From Burkholderia lata (lineage in GTDB: Bacteria > Pseudomonadota > Gammaproteobacteria > Burkholderiales > Burkholderiaceae): a DNA stretch of 64,000 nucleotides. Shown piece by piece: positions 18,350-26,139 of this stretch. The stretch spans positions 372,001 through 436,000 of the forward strand of contig NZ_CABVQK010000005.1 in NCBI RefSeq assembly GCF_902499335.1, read 5' to 3'. Position 1 is the stretch's first letter. Each line of letters opens with the position of its first letter. A model generated the notes under the pieces. That model saw only the letters and a list, made by a program, of their open reading frames with translations, had not been told where the DNA came from and did not search any database. Position numbers and translations under genes: made by a program.

Positions 18350-18430
18350 GCCAATGCTCCTTCCTGATGCTCGATTGCGGTCCGGCCCGCCGGGCCGGCC
18401 GCGACAGAATGAATGGTGTGCGTCCGCTGC

Positions 18431-18985
18431 CTACGCGTAGCCGCGCGGTTGCGGCGCAAGGCTGCGCTTGACGACCAGCGCGAGCGGGACAGCGAAGACA
18501 AAGTGCGACATGAACCCGCCGATGATCACGTTCGGGTCGAAGTAGTTCGGGTGGGTGCTCGACGCGATCATGATCATCACGTGCATCACGATCCACGCGA
18601 CGATCGCGAAGAACAGCGCGACGAACGTCGCTTCGAAGCCGCGCCGGCGGAACCACGGCCAGATCGCCGCGAACACGATGCCCCAGGCCATCGCGAACGC
18701 GAAATGAATCGCGGTGCCGATGAAATACGACCCGATGCCGAGCGCGTCCTGCACGCCCTTGCCGAACACGAGCCCCGTCGCGTTGCGCGGGATGCCGGCC
18801 AGCGGCATCAGGTGCTGCGCGCCGACCCAGACCAGCGCCTCGTAGACCCAGATCAGCACCGCGCCGGCCACGCCGCCGCGCATGCCCGCGCGCACCGTGT
18901 CCGCCCACGCGGCACGGCCCGGCGATGCATCGGCGTGCATGCCGCCCGCCGGCTTGCCGGCTCCCAATGTCTGCTGTCGTCCCAT
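18431..18985 (-). CDS. Inner-membrane protein, YagU-like, unknown function
   Basis: A 184-residue protein with four hydrophobic segments: GGVAGAVLIWVYEALVWVG, IGSYFIGTAIHFAFAMAWGI, the helix containing FVALFFAIVAWIVMHVMIMI, and IGGFMSHFVFAVPLALVV. A hydrophilic N-terminus of about 25 residues precedes them. The general pattern resembles the YagU/DUF1440 family, but I am not certain. It is the first gene of the gallate block, 81 bp before gallate dioxygenase, and shares the divergent promoter region with the LysR regulator. A role in uptake or tolerance of gallate is only inferred from context. The start at 18985 has a GAGG site; the longer form begins at 19015. Confidence 0.65.
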   Translation of the reverse strand: MGRQQTLGAGKPAGGMHADASPGRAAWADTVRAGMRGGVAGAVLIWVYEALVWVGAQHLMPLAGIPRNATGLVFGKGVQDALGIGSYFIGTAIHFAFAMAWGIVFAAIWPWFRRRGFEATFVALFFAIVAWIVMHVMIMIASSTHPNYFDPNVIIGGFMSHFVFAVPLALVVKRSLAPQPRGYA

Positions 18986-19438
18986 TGCACTGCCTCGCTC
19001 GTCAGATGGGCGCATCGCTCGCGCAACGCCCGGGGTGGTCGGACAAACAATGAATCAGATGGCGGTCCGCTGCGCCGGCAACTGCGCCGATGCGGCTGCC
19101 GGGATCGAAAGTACGCAATCGACGACCGCATCACGAAGCAGGGGAAAACCCTTAAATTTCGTCGAACCGGCATGACATTGAGGTGTTCCAGGGCGGCACC
19201 ATTCATCCGATGGATAGCCGGAAGGCCTGCCGGATAGGGCACACGCGCCCGGCCGCGCGCCGGATCACGCGCACCGCCATCAGTCCACGCGCGCCAAACC
19301 CGATAAACAAAACAGATAGGCCGATAAGCACGATGCAAGCTGCTGCGCCGCCGTTCCGGTAAAGTCGGTCGACATCTGCCGCCGGCGCGCCGCGCACCAA
19401 CCGGCACGCCATGCGGCCCGTCCGCACTTGACCGCACC
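18986..19438. promoter_or_regulatory. Divergent regulatory region between the gallate block and its LysR regulator
   Basis: 453 bp without a credible gene, separating the leftward catabolic block from the rightward LysR gene. LysR-type activators normally bind such shared regions. I could not single out one T-N11-A box with confidence. The part around 19130-19340 is visibly less GC-rich than the genes around it. Confidence 0.45.
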
Positions 19439-20692
19439 ATGGACGACACCGAACTCCCGAACCTCGCATGCCTGTACGCGGTGCAGCGTGTGGCCGTTGC
19501 CGGCAGCGTGAGCCGCGCGGCCGCGACGCTGTTTCGTGCGCAATCGGCCGTCACGCGCGCCGTGCAGGAAATCGAAACGGCGCTCGGCGAGCCGCTGTTC
19601 GACCGGAAACCGTCGGGCATGCTCGCGACACCGGTCGGGCGCGCGGTGTTGAAGCGCGGCGAGCGCGTGTTCGCCGAACTCGGCGAGCTGGCGAACTGGT
19701 GCGCGTTGCGCCAGTCACGCCGGCGGGCATCGGCCGAAGGCGGGCTGCCGGCCTACCTGCTCAACACGCGGCGGCTTCAACTGTTCTCGACGCTCGCGCG
19801 GCACCGGCACATGCCGAGCGCCGCGCGCACGCTCGGCGTCACGCAGCCGGCCGTCAGCAGCGCGATCCGGATTCTCGAGAGCGGCGCGGGGTTCGCGCTG
19901 TTCCATCGCCATCCGCGCGGCCTGCTGCTGACGACCGACGGCGAAACGTTCCTGCTGCACGTGCGGCGTGCGCTGAACGAATTGCGGCATGTCGCCGACG
20001 ACGTCGCCGCGTTGCACGGCAGTATCCAGGGCATCGTGACCGTCGGCGCGCTGCCGCTCGGCCGGACGCTGATGCTGCCCGAGGCCGTCGCACGCGTCGT
20101 CACGCGCTTCCCGAAGGTGCGCGTGATCACCGACGAAAGCGCGTACGAAGCGCTCGTCGCGGGCGTGCGCGCAGGCGACATCGACTTCATCCTCGGCGCG
20201 CTGCGCGCGAGCGACCCGACGAGCGACCTCGGCAACGAACGGTTGATGTCGGAAAGCCTCGTCGTGCTGGCGCGGCGCGATCACCCGCTCGCCGGCGTGC
20301 GCAACCTCGGCATCAGGAGCCTCGCCAGCGCGCAATGGATCCTGCCGCGTATTCATTCGCCCGCACGCGGCCTGTTCGAAGCGCTGTTTCGCCGGATGAA
20401 GCTCAAGCCGCCGATGCCGACGGTCGAGACGGCCGACCTCGCGGTGATCCGCGGCCTGCTGCTGCACACCGACATGCTCGCGGTGCTGTCCGCGCAGCAG
20501 CTTCGCTACGAGTGCGATTCGGGCGTGCTGGCCGTGCTCGACGTCCCGCCGATGCGCGAGACGACGCGCGATATCGGGCTGATGACGCGCATCGGCAGCC
20601 CGCCTTCGCCGGCTGCGCGCGCGTTGATCGACGCGATCCGCATCGTGGCGACCGAGGTTGCGCGCGCACCGCACGCTGCCGTCGTGCGATAA
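19439..20692 (+). CDS. LysR-type regulator with two tandem helix-turn-helix domains
   Basis: A 417-residue regulator, about 110 longer than the usual 300. Residues 9-70 form one LysR winged helix (GSVSRAAATLFRAQSAVTRAVQEIE, then PLFDRKPSGMLATPVG). Residues 112-172 form a second one (LQLFSTLARHRHMPSAARTL, GVTQPAVSSAIRILE, HRHPRGLLLTTDGETFL). A normal effector-binding domain follows (G-I-V-T-V-G-A-L-P-L-G-R, then DFILGALRASDP). Divergence from the gallate genes makes it their probable activator, like GalR in Pseudomonas. The duplicated DNA-binding domain is unusual and both copies look intact. Confidence 0.9.
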   Translation: MDDTELPNLACLYAVQRVAVAGSVSRAAATLFRAQSAVTRAVQEIETALGEPLFDRKPSGMLATPVGRAVLKRGERVFAELGELANWCALRQSRRRASAEGGLPAYLLNTRRLQLFSTLARHRHMPSAARTLGVTQPAVSSAIRILESGAGFALFHRHPRGLLLTTDGETFLLHVRRALNELRHVADDVAALHGSIQGIVTVGALPLGRTLMLPEAVARVVTRFPKVRVITDESAYEALVAGVRAGDIDFILGALRASDPTSDLGNERLMSESLVVLARRDHPLAGVRNLGIRSLASAQWILPRIHSPARGLFEALFRRMKLKPPMPTVETADLAVIRGLLLHTDMLAVLSAQQLRYECDSGVLAVLDVPPMRETTRDIGLMTRIGSPPSPAARALIDAIRIVATEVARAPHAAVVR

Positions 20693-20863
20693 GCAGAGCG
20701 CATGGCTGTCGCGGCGCGTTCGCATTGCCCGCGCGGAGGACATGAACCGACAATATCCAGCGGCGGCAGGTCGGCCCGGCATCGATTCGCGGTGCCGTCA
20801 TAAGCGCGCCGGATACCGTCCGTCGTGAGCACCGCCGTCCCCTATCGTGAAGGAGCGACACGC

Positions 20864-21760
20864 ATGAACGATTCGACGATCGCATTCATCGGATTCGGCG
20901 AGGCAGGGAGCCTCCTCGGCGGTGCGCTGGCTGCGCAAAACGTGCGCGTGGCGATGTACGACCGGCTGCTCGACGATGCGCACGCCGCGCGGGCGATGCG
21001 CAACAGGGCCGCGCGCCTGAAAGTGCGGGTCGCACCCACCCTCGCCGATGCGGTCCGCGATGTGCGGTGGATCGTCTCCGCCGTCACGGCGTCGTCCGAC
21101 GCGGACGTCGCCGACGCCGTGGCCGCGTGCATCCGGCCGGGCCAGACCTTCATCGACATCAACTCGGTATCGCCGGCAATGAAGCAGCACGGCCAGCAAC
21201 GGATCGAAGCCGCCGGCGGCCACTACGTCGAAGCGGCCGTGATGGCGCCCGTGCCGCCGTACGGGCTCGCCGTGCCGATGTTGCTGGGCGGCCCGCAAGC
21301 CGAAGCGGTCGCGCACGAGCTGAAGGCGCTCGGCTTCAATGCCCGGGCCGTGTCGGCTCGGGTGGGCGTCGCGTCGGCGGCCAAGATGTGCCGCAGCGTG
21401 ATGATCAAGGGCATCGAGGCGCTGACCGTCGAATGCCTGGGCGCCGCCCGCGCGTACGGCGCCGACGCGCTCGTGCTCGCGTCGTTGCGGAAGACGTTCG
21501 ACCAGTTTGCGACGGTGCCCGACCTCCCCGGCTACCTGATCAGCCGCGTCGCCGAACACGGCCGCCGCCGCGCGGCGGAAATGCGCGAAGTCTGCGAGAC
21601 GCTGCGCGAAGGCGGCATCGCGCCGGAGATGAGCGCGGCATGCGCACGCGTGCAGGATCGCTTCGTCGACCGGATGACCGAGCGCGGGCTCGACTACGAC
21701 CCGCTGCTGCCGTTCGACTGGGCGCGGACGCTCGACCTGCTGGACGGCCGGACAACGTAG
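20864..21760 (+). CDS. NAD(P)-dependent oxidoreductase, 6-phosphogluconate/3-hydroxyisobutyrate dehydrogenase-like (DUF1932 type)
   Basis: A 298-residue cytoplasmic enzyme. The Rossmann start is IAFIGFGEAGSLLGGAL. Substrate-domain markers FIDINSVSPAMKQ and EAAVMAPVPPYGLAVPMLLGG correspond to the beta-hydroxyacid dehydrogenase family, with the catalytic-helix region SAAKMCRSVMIKGIEALTVE. The C-terminal domain resembles DUF1932. The start at 20864 has an AGGAG ribosome site; the in-frame start at 20825 does not. It follows the LysR gene by 171 bp on the same strand. A role in the catabolism of a hydroxyacid from aromatic breakdown is possible but unproven. Confidence 0.85.
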   Translation: MNDSTIAFIGFGEAGSLLGGALAAQNVRVAMYDRLLDDAHAARAMRNRAARLKVRVAPTLADAVRDVRWIVSAVTASSDADVADAVAACIRPGQTFIDINSVSPAMKQHGQQRIEAAGGHYVEAAVMAPVPPYGLAVPMLLGGPQAEAVAHELKALGFNARAVSARVGVASAAKMCRSVMIKGIEALTVECLGAARAYGADALVLASLRKTFDQFATVPDLPGYLISRVAEHGRRRAAEMREVCETLREGGIAPEMSAACARVQDRFVDRMTERGLDYDPLLPFDWARTLDLLDGRTT

Positions 21761-21817
21761 GAACCGGCCATGCCGCGAGGACGTCGCGACACCCGCGTGT
21801 CGACGCCATTCGATGCG

Positions 21818-22369
21818 CTATCCCAGCGCCTGCTCCGCCGAAAACGCACCTTCCACGAAGCGGATCACGTCGTCGAGCGACGACGTGCACGTGGCCCCTG
21901 CCGCGAGCTCGCGAAACGCACCGTCCGGCCCGAAGCAGACGAGCGGCTTGTGCCAGCGCCGCGCGAGCGCGATTTCCTCGGCCGTGCCGTGCCCGCCCGG
22001 CAGCGCGACGATCAGGTCGCTGCTCAGCACGTTCACGTAGTTGCGGTTGATCGTGTGCGGCGCCGCATCCGGCTCGCGGCGCGGCAGCGGCGTGAGGATC
22101 GGGATGTCAACGAACGGATGCGGATAGCCGTCGAGGGGCACGAAGCCCGCGAGCGGATCGGCCTGCGTCGGCAGGATGCCGATCGACCGGCCGGCCCGCC
22201 CGGGCACGCTGGTGAACGCACGCGCGACCGCCAGCATCACGCCCTGCCCGCCGCCCGTCAGCAGGTTGAAACCGGCCTGCGCGAGCCAGGCGCCGAGCGG
22301 TTCCGCAAACGCGAGCCACGGCTCCTTGCCCGAGCCCATCACGCCGATCGTCTTGTTCTTCTGTTGCAT
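21818..22369 (-). CDS. LOG/SLOG-family protein (cytokinin-riboside-phosphate hydrolase-like)
   Basis: A 183-residue Rossmann-like protein. GVMGSGKEPW begins the fold, LLTGGGQGVMLAVARAF follows, and the family motif PGGHGTAEEIALARRW is intact. LOG proteins release free base from nucleoside 5'-monophosphates; related SLOG proteins bind nucleotides or molybdenum cofactor. The arrangement G-G-G-x-G-V-M and PGGxGTxxE fits, but the exact substrate cannot be read from sequence. It lies 44 bp downstream of the MFS gene on the same strand, probably in one operon. Confidence 0.75.
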   Translation of the reverse strand: MQQKNKTIGVMGSGKEPWLAFAEPLGAWLAQAGFNLLTGGGQGVMLAVARAFTSVPGRAGRSIGILPTQADPLAGFVPLDGYPHPFVDIPILTPLPRREPDAAPHTINRNYVNVLSSDLIVALPGGHGTAEEIALARRWHKPLVCFGPDGAFRELAAGATCTSSLDDVIRFVEGAFSAEQALG

Positions 22370-22413
22370 CGTGGTTTCTGTTGAAGTCGCTGGATTGCGC
22401 GCGATCGCCGCGC

Positions 22414-23661
22414 TCATTCGAGCTCGACGCCCTTCAGCTCGGGAATCAGGAACAGCGTCGCGACCATGTCGAGCACGTACAGGCCGGCGAGCAGCGCGAT
22501 GGCCGTCTGGAACGAGTAGTGCGCGGCAAGCGCGCCGACCGCGACCGGGCCGAAGCCGCCGACTGCGCGGCCGATATTCCACAGCACGTTCTGCGCGGTC
22601 GCGCGTGCGGCGGTCGGATAGCCTTCCGACATCAGCGTCCCGTAGCCGCCGACCATCCCGTTGACGAACATGCCCATCAGCGCACCGGCCCACAGCATCG
22701 CGGTCGGGTCCGACAGCCGCGCGTACGCGATGACCGTCACCACCGAACCGAACTGGTACAGCAGGAACGTCGGCTTGCGTCCGATGCGGTCGGCCAGTTG
22801 CCCGAACACCCAGACGCCGATCATCATCCCGACGACCGTCGCCGCCGTCCACAACCCCGACTTCGTCAGCGAAAAGCCCATCTGTTTCGACAGGAAGGTC
22901 GGCAGCCAGATCATGATCCCGTAGTAGCCGAAGTTCTGGACCGAACACAGGATCACGATGCCGAGGCTCATGCGCGCGGTGCGGGCGTCCGCGACGAGCA
23001 GGCGGAACGCGTTGGCCTTCGGTTGCGTCGCGCGCTGCACGAACGCTTCCGGCTCGTGCAGCTTGTTGCGCATCGCCCAGGCGAGCAGCGCGGGCAGCAC
23101 GCCGACCAGGAACATCCCGCGCCAGCCGATATGCTGCAGCAGGAACGGGGTGAGCAGTGCGGCCAGCAGCACGCCGACCTGCCAGCCGAGCGCGACGTAG
23201 CACGACACGCGAGCGCGCTTGCTGGCCGGCCACGCTTCCGCCGCGAGCGCCATGCCGATCCCGAACTCGCCGCCCAACCCGATGCCCGCGATGGTGCGGT
23301 ACACCAGCAGATCCTGGAAACCCTGGGCGAACGCACACAGCCCGGTGAAGATCGCGAACAGCAGGATCGTCCAGGTCAGCACGCGCACGCGCCCATAACG
23401 GTCGCTCAGCGCACCGAACAGGATGCCGCCCGCGACGGCGCCGATCAGCGTCCACGTGACCAGCGCGCCGCCCTGCCCGGGCGTCAGTTGCAGCGCCGCC
23501 GTGATCGCCGGCAGCATGAAGCCGAGAATCAGCAGGTCGAAGCCGTCCATCGCATAGCCGATCGCCGATCCGGCCAGCGCTTTCCACGCGTACGAGCCGA
23601 CCTGCTCCACGCGCGGGGCCGACGGGCCGCCGAGCGACGAAGAATTCATGTTTGCTGCCAT
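22414..23661 (-). CDS. MFS transporter (sugar/aromatic-acid-type, 12 helices)
   Basis: A 415-residue inner-membrane major facilitator. AMDGFDLLILGFMLPAI in helix 1 and GALSDRYGRVRVL in loop 2-3 are classic motifs, repeated in the second half as GQLADRIGRKPTFLL. IGLGGEFGIGMALAAEAWP resembles the sialate/carboxylate and AAHS branches. The C-terminus, PELKGVELE, is short. The transported compound is not evident; the downstream LOG-like gene gives no clear hint. The start at 23661 has GGCGGGA before it; 23649 is an alternative. Confidence 0.85.
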   Translation of the reverse strand: MAANMNSSSLGGPSAPRVEQVGSYAWKALAGSAIGYAMDGFDLLILGFMLPAITAALQLTPGQGGALVTWTLIGAVAGGILFGALSDRYGRVRVLTWTILLFAIFTGLCAFAQGFQDLLVYRTIAGIGLGGEFGIGMALAAEAWPASKRARVSCYVALGWQVGVLLAALLTPFLLQHIGWRGMFLVGVLPALLAWAMRNKLHEPEAFVQRATQPKANAFRLLVADARTARMSLGIVILCSVQNFGYYGIMIWLPTFLSKQMGFSLTKSGLWTAATVVGMMIGVWVFGQLADRIGRKPTFLLYQFGSVVTVIAYARLSDPTAMLWAGALMGMFVNGMVGGYGTLMSEGYPTAARATAQNVLWNIGRAVGGFGPVAVGALAAHYSFQTAIALLAGLYVLDMVATLFLIPELKGVELE

Positions 23662-23957
23662 GGTGTCCCGCCACGATTGTCCGGCGACATTTTAAGGCCT
23701 GTGCCCGTGAGCGAAGGGCCGGCAGCCCCCGGTAACGATGGTTCGCGCGCGCGTCGGCACCCGCTTGCGGAACGGCGAGCGGGAATCTGCGGGCAATGAG
23801 CGGGAGGGAAAAACGGCGATCCGGTGTCGGCGGCGAAGCCGGTGATGTCGCGGTCAGGCCGGACACCGAATGAAAAGCAGCATGCTGGCGGAGCGTTGCC
23901 GGCCGGCCCGCTTGCGCGAACCGGACGGCGCCGGGTGGCCTGGCGGCCCGGCCGGCC

Positions 23958-24287
23958 TCAACCCTGATCGTCTCCGGGCCACCAGGTCTTGGCCTCGCGG
24001 TCGACGGCCAGCGTATCGAGATCCTTGCCTTCGAGCCATTTCGGCCGCGGGCCGCGGCCCGACCATGAGCGGCCGGTCGTCGGATCGTAGAACTTGGCAG
24101 GTGCCTTGCGTTTTCGCTGGACGATGTAACCGAGCGCGCTCAGCACTTCCTGCTGCGAAATTCCCAAAAGCTCGACTTGTTCCTTGAATGCCGCGAGCGC
24201 GGCCTGCTTCTCTTTCTGCTTCGCATCCGACAGCTTGATGTTCAGGTCCCGAAGTTGTGCTTCGAGTTCCTGCAGGGCCTGGGTCAT
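23958..24287 (-). CDS. H-NS family nucleoid-associated protein
   Basis: A 109-residue xenogeneic-silencing type protein. Residues 1-45 form a coiled coil (LEAQLRDLNIKLSDAKQKEK) for oligomerisation. A linker rich in Lys and Arg follows, and the C-terminal DNA-binding domain reads FYDPTTGRSWSGRGPRPKWL, where G-R-G-x-R-P is the AT-hook-like minor-groove loop, ending TWWPGDD. This is the Burkholderia/Bordetella Bv3F-like layout. An AGAGGA site precedes the ATG at 24287. It borders the AT-rich stretch with the retron and repeat protein, the sort of DNA such proteins silence. Confidence 0.92.
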   Translation of the reverse strand: MTQALQELEAQLRDLNIKLSDAKQKEKQAALAAFKEQVELLGISQQEVLSALGYIVQRKRKAPAKFYDPTTGRSWSGRGPRPKWLEGKDLDTLAVDREAKTWWPGDDQG

Positions 24288-24614
24288 GTATTCATCCTCT
24301 TTGGGCATGTTTTCGCAAAAAGCTCCGATGGCGGAACCTACCACGAAGTTCCGCCGATGGGGGCTGTCAAATGTCTGAATCGTCTGCCTGAGCCGGCATG
24401 GCTTGCGCGATACGCACTAAACGACGTCGTGCGTCAATCAATGGCAGACAGGACCGGGCCGGCGACGCGCAGCCCGCCGTGTACGAAAGCACGGCGAACG
24501 GCGGCGGCAAGTAAGCGCCGCACCATGGCACTGGCGCGGCATGGCGCGAATGATAGCAGTGCTCGGTGCCGTGTTGCAGAACACGTCGGCCGGCGTCGAT
24601 GCGGATACGTCCGC
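24288..24614. other. Intergenic region between the H-NS and RT genes, nothing identified
   Basis: 327 bp holding the H-NS promoter region and the 3' flank of the reverse transcriptase. I see no convincing frame, terminator or effector gene here. Confidence 0.45.
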
Positions 24615-25964
24615 TTACAGGCCGGCTTCGAGGGCTTCCCACGCGATCCGGTCGAACAGCGCGCGCAGCTTCGCGCCGCGCGACGCGTTCAGCGCGGCCG
24701 CATGCGCGACACGTCCGGCGAGATGCGCGCGGAAGTCCGGATGCGCATCGCGGTTCTGCGATGCCGGCCCGCTCCGGATGCAGTTGGTCAGGATGGCCTT
24801 CAGGAGATCGAACTCATCGCGCGCCAGATTCGGATGACGATTGACGACCACGCCGGCCAGTTGCTGCCGCATGCCGCGCCGCATCACGCGCGTCTTGCGC
24901 AGTTGCAGCGCGAAGCCTTCCTCGAGCGCGATCGCGGCGACCCGGACCTGCAGCCGCTCGACGTCACGCGCCAGCGCGCCGCCACCGGAAAATGCGAGAT
25001 CGTCGGCATAGCGCGTGTAGGCGGCACCGAGCGAACGCGCGAGCGCGGCGAGCCGCATGTCGAACCGGAACGCGCTCAGGTTCGCCAGCGCCGGCGACGT
25101 CGGCGCTCCCTGCGGCAGATGCCGTTCGCGATAGCGTTGGCGGCCGATCCAGTCGAACCGGTCGCGCAGGTCCGGCGCGAGCAGCCGCGCGGACGGTACG
25201 CGATTGGTGCACAGCCCGGTGAGCGTGCGCGCGACTTCGGCCGGGTACCCGAGCGTGACGAACAGCGCGTGAACGCGTGCCGCGCGTATCGATACGAAGA
25301 AATCCGCCAGATCGAAACGGACGACGACATCGCGATCCGCATGCGGCGCCGCGAACGACACGATCCCGTGCCCCTTGCGAAAACCGTGCACCGCACCGTG
25401 CGGCGCGATGCGATCGAGCAGCCCGTGCAGGATGCGGCGCTGCGCTTCACGCAGCCGGCCCTTCGGGATCTCGACCAGGCGGCTGCCGCCGCTGCGCTTG
25501 TCGTGCGCCACGTACGTGTAGTGATGCAATGGCGTCGCGCTGCTGCGCGCGTCGACGCGCCAGTGGTCAGACAGCCAGTCGAGTTCCGGCACGCTCACGC
25601 CGAGCCAGCCGGCAAGATCGCCGGGCGTCGCCCATTGCGGCACGTCGCAGCCCGCGAGCGGCGCAGGCAACGGCCGCTGAGCCAGCGGACGCCGCACGAC
25701 GCGGATCGCAGCAGGCCGGTCGCTGCCGTACCAGGCGAGCACGAAAGCCGGCGCATCAGCGAGGTCCGCCGCAAGCGCATCGATGTCGACGTCCGCCCAG
25801 CGCGCACCGAAACGTGCGAGCGCGGCATCCGCGACTTCGTGGGCCCACTGCGGCGCGCCGCCGAGCACAGCGGCCATCCGGGACAGGACGCCGGCGCGTT
25901 CGGGCGCACCGGCCAGCATCGCTTCGGCAATCGTGCGGGTCGTGTCGTGCAGGGATGAAGACAT
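24615..25964 (-). CDS. Retron-type reverse transcriptase with N-terminal extension
   Basis: A 449-residue RNA-directed DNA polymerase. Residues 1-140 are an Ala-rich extension without catalytic motifs. RT motifs follow: RLVEIPKGRLREAQRRILH (163-180), PHGAVHGFRKGHGI (189-201), VRFDLADFF with catalytic Asp218, LPQGAPTSPALANL (283-296), YTRYADDLAFS with YADD at 319-322, and a thumb start LRKTRV plus GVVVNRHPN (371-379). HGAxHGF, QGAPTSP and VVN are retron features. From memory the whole resembles myxobacterial retron RTs such as Mx162, which also carry a long extension; there the last motif is VTGLVVN, here LAGVVVN. The ATG at 25964 has no good ribosome site; a GTG at 26075 would add 37 residues across the putative RNA. 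Confidence 0.9.
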   Translation of the reverse strand: MSSSLHDTTRTIAEAMLAGAPERAGVLSRMAAVLGGAPQWAHEVADAALARFGARWADVDIDALAADLADAPAFVLAWYGSDRPAAIRVVRRPLAQRPLPAPLAGCDVPQWATPGDLAGWLGVSVPELDWLSDHWRVDARSSATPLHHYTYVAHDKRSGGSRLVEIPKGRLREAQRRILHGLLDRIAPHGAVHGFRKGHGIVSFAAPHADRDVVVRFDLADFFVSIRAARVHALFVTLGYPAEVARTLTGLCTNRVPSARLLAPDLRDRFDWIGRQRYRERHLPQGAPTSPALANLSAFRFDMRLAALARSLGAAYTRYADDLAFSGGGALARDVERLQVRVAAIALEEGFALQLRKTRVMRRGMRQQLAGVVVNRHPNLARDEFDLLKAILTNCIRSGPASQNRDAHPDFRAHLAGRVAHAAALNASRGAKLRALFDRIAWEALEAGL

Positions 25965-25996
25965 GGAAAAAGATGGGCGGGACGATGAGCCAACGT

Positions 25997-26139
25997 GACC
26001 GGTACTGCGAGGGGTGGCGTTGCGCAACGCGCAACCCGGCCCCTTGCGACGCGTCGGGGTGTCGATCTCATCCACGGGGTAGCCCCGTAGTCCTGGAACA
26101 TCGGCTGCCTGTTCCGGGTGTGTGCTTGACCCACCGGCC
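25997..26139 (-). ncRNA. Candidate retron msr-msd RNA
   Basis: On the strand of the RT gene and ending about 33 nt before it, the order of elements matches a retron primer-template RNA. There is a putative a1 arm GGCCGGTG (26139-26132), a GTCAAGC segment that could hold the branching G, and a short hairpin GGAACA/TGTTCC (26115-26095). A second hairpin with ACGGGG-CTA-CCCCGT (26088-26074) follows, then a long imperfect hairpin with arms AGGGG/CCCCT around GGGTTGCG and CGCAAC (about 26044-26010). A putative a2 arm TACCGGTC (26004-25997) pairs with a1 over 8 bp including two G-U. Hand folding only; ends are approximate. Confidence 0.42.

Noticed and set aside
15503..18367. 954-codon open frame on the plus strand
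   Set aside because: It runs antisense through the MFS and gallate dioxygenase genes and has Arg/His/Gln-rich shadow text; the minus-strand genes match known families.
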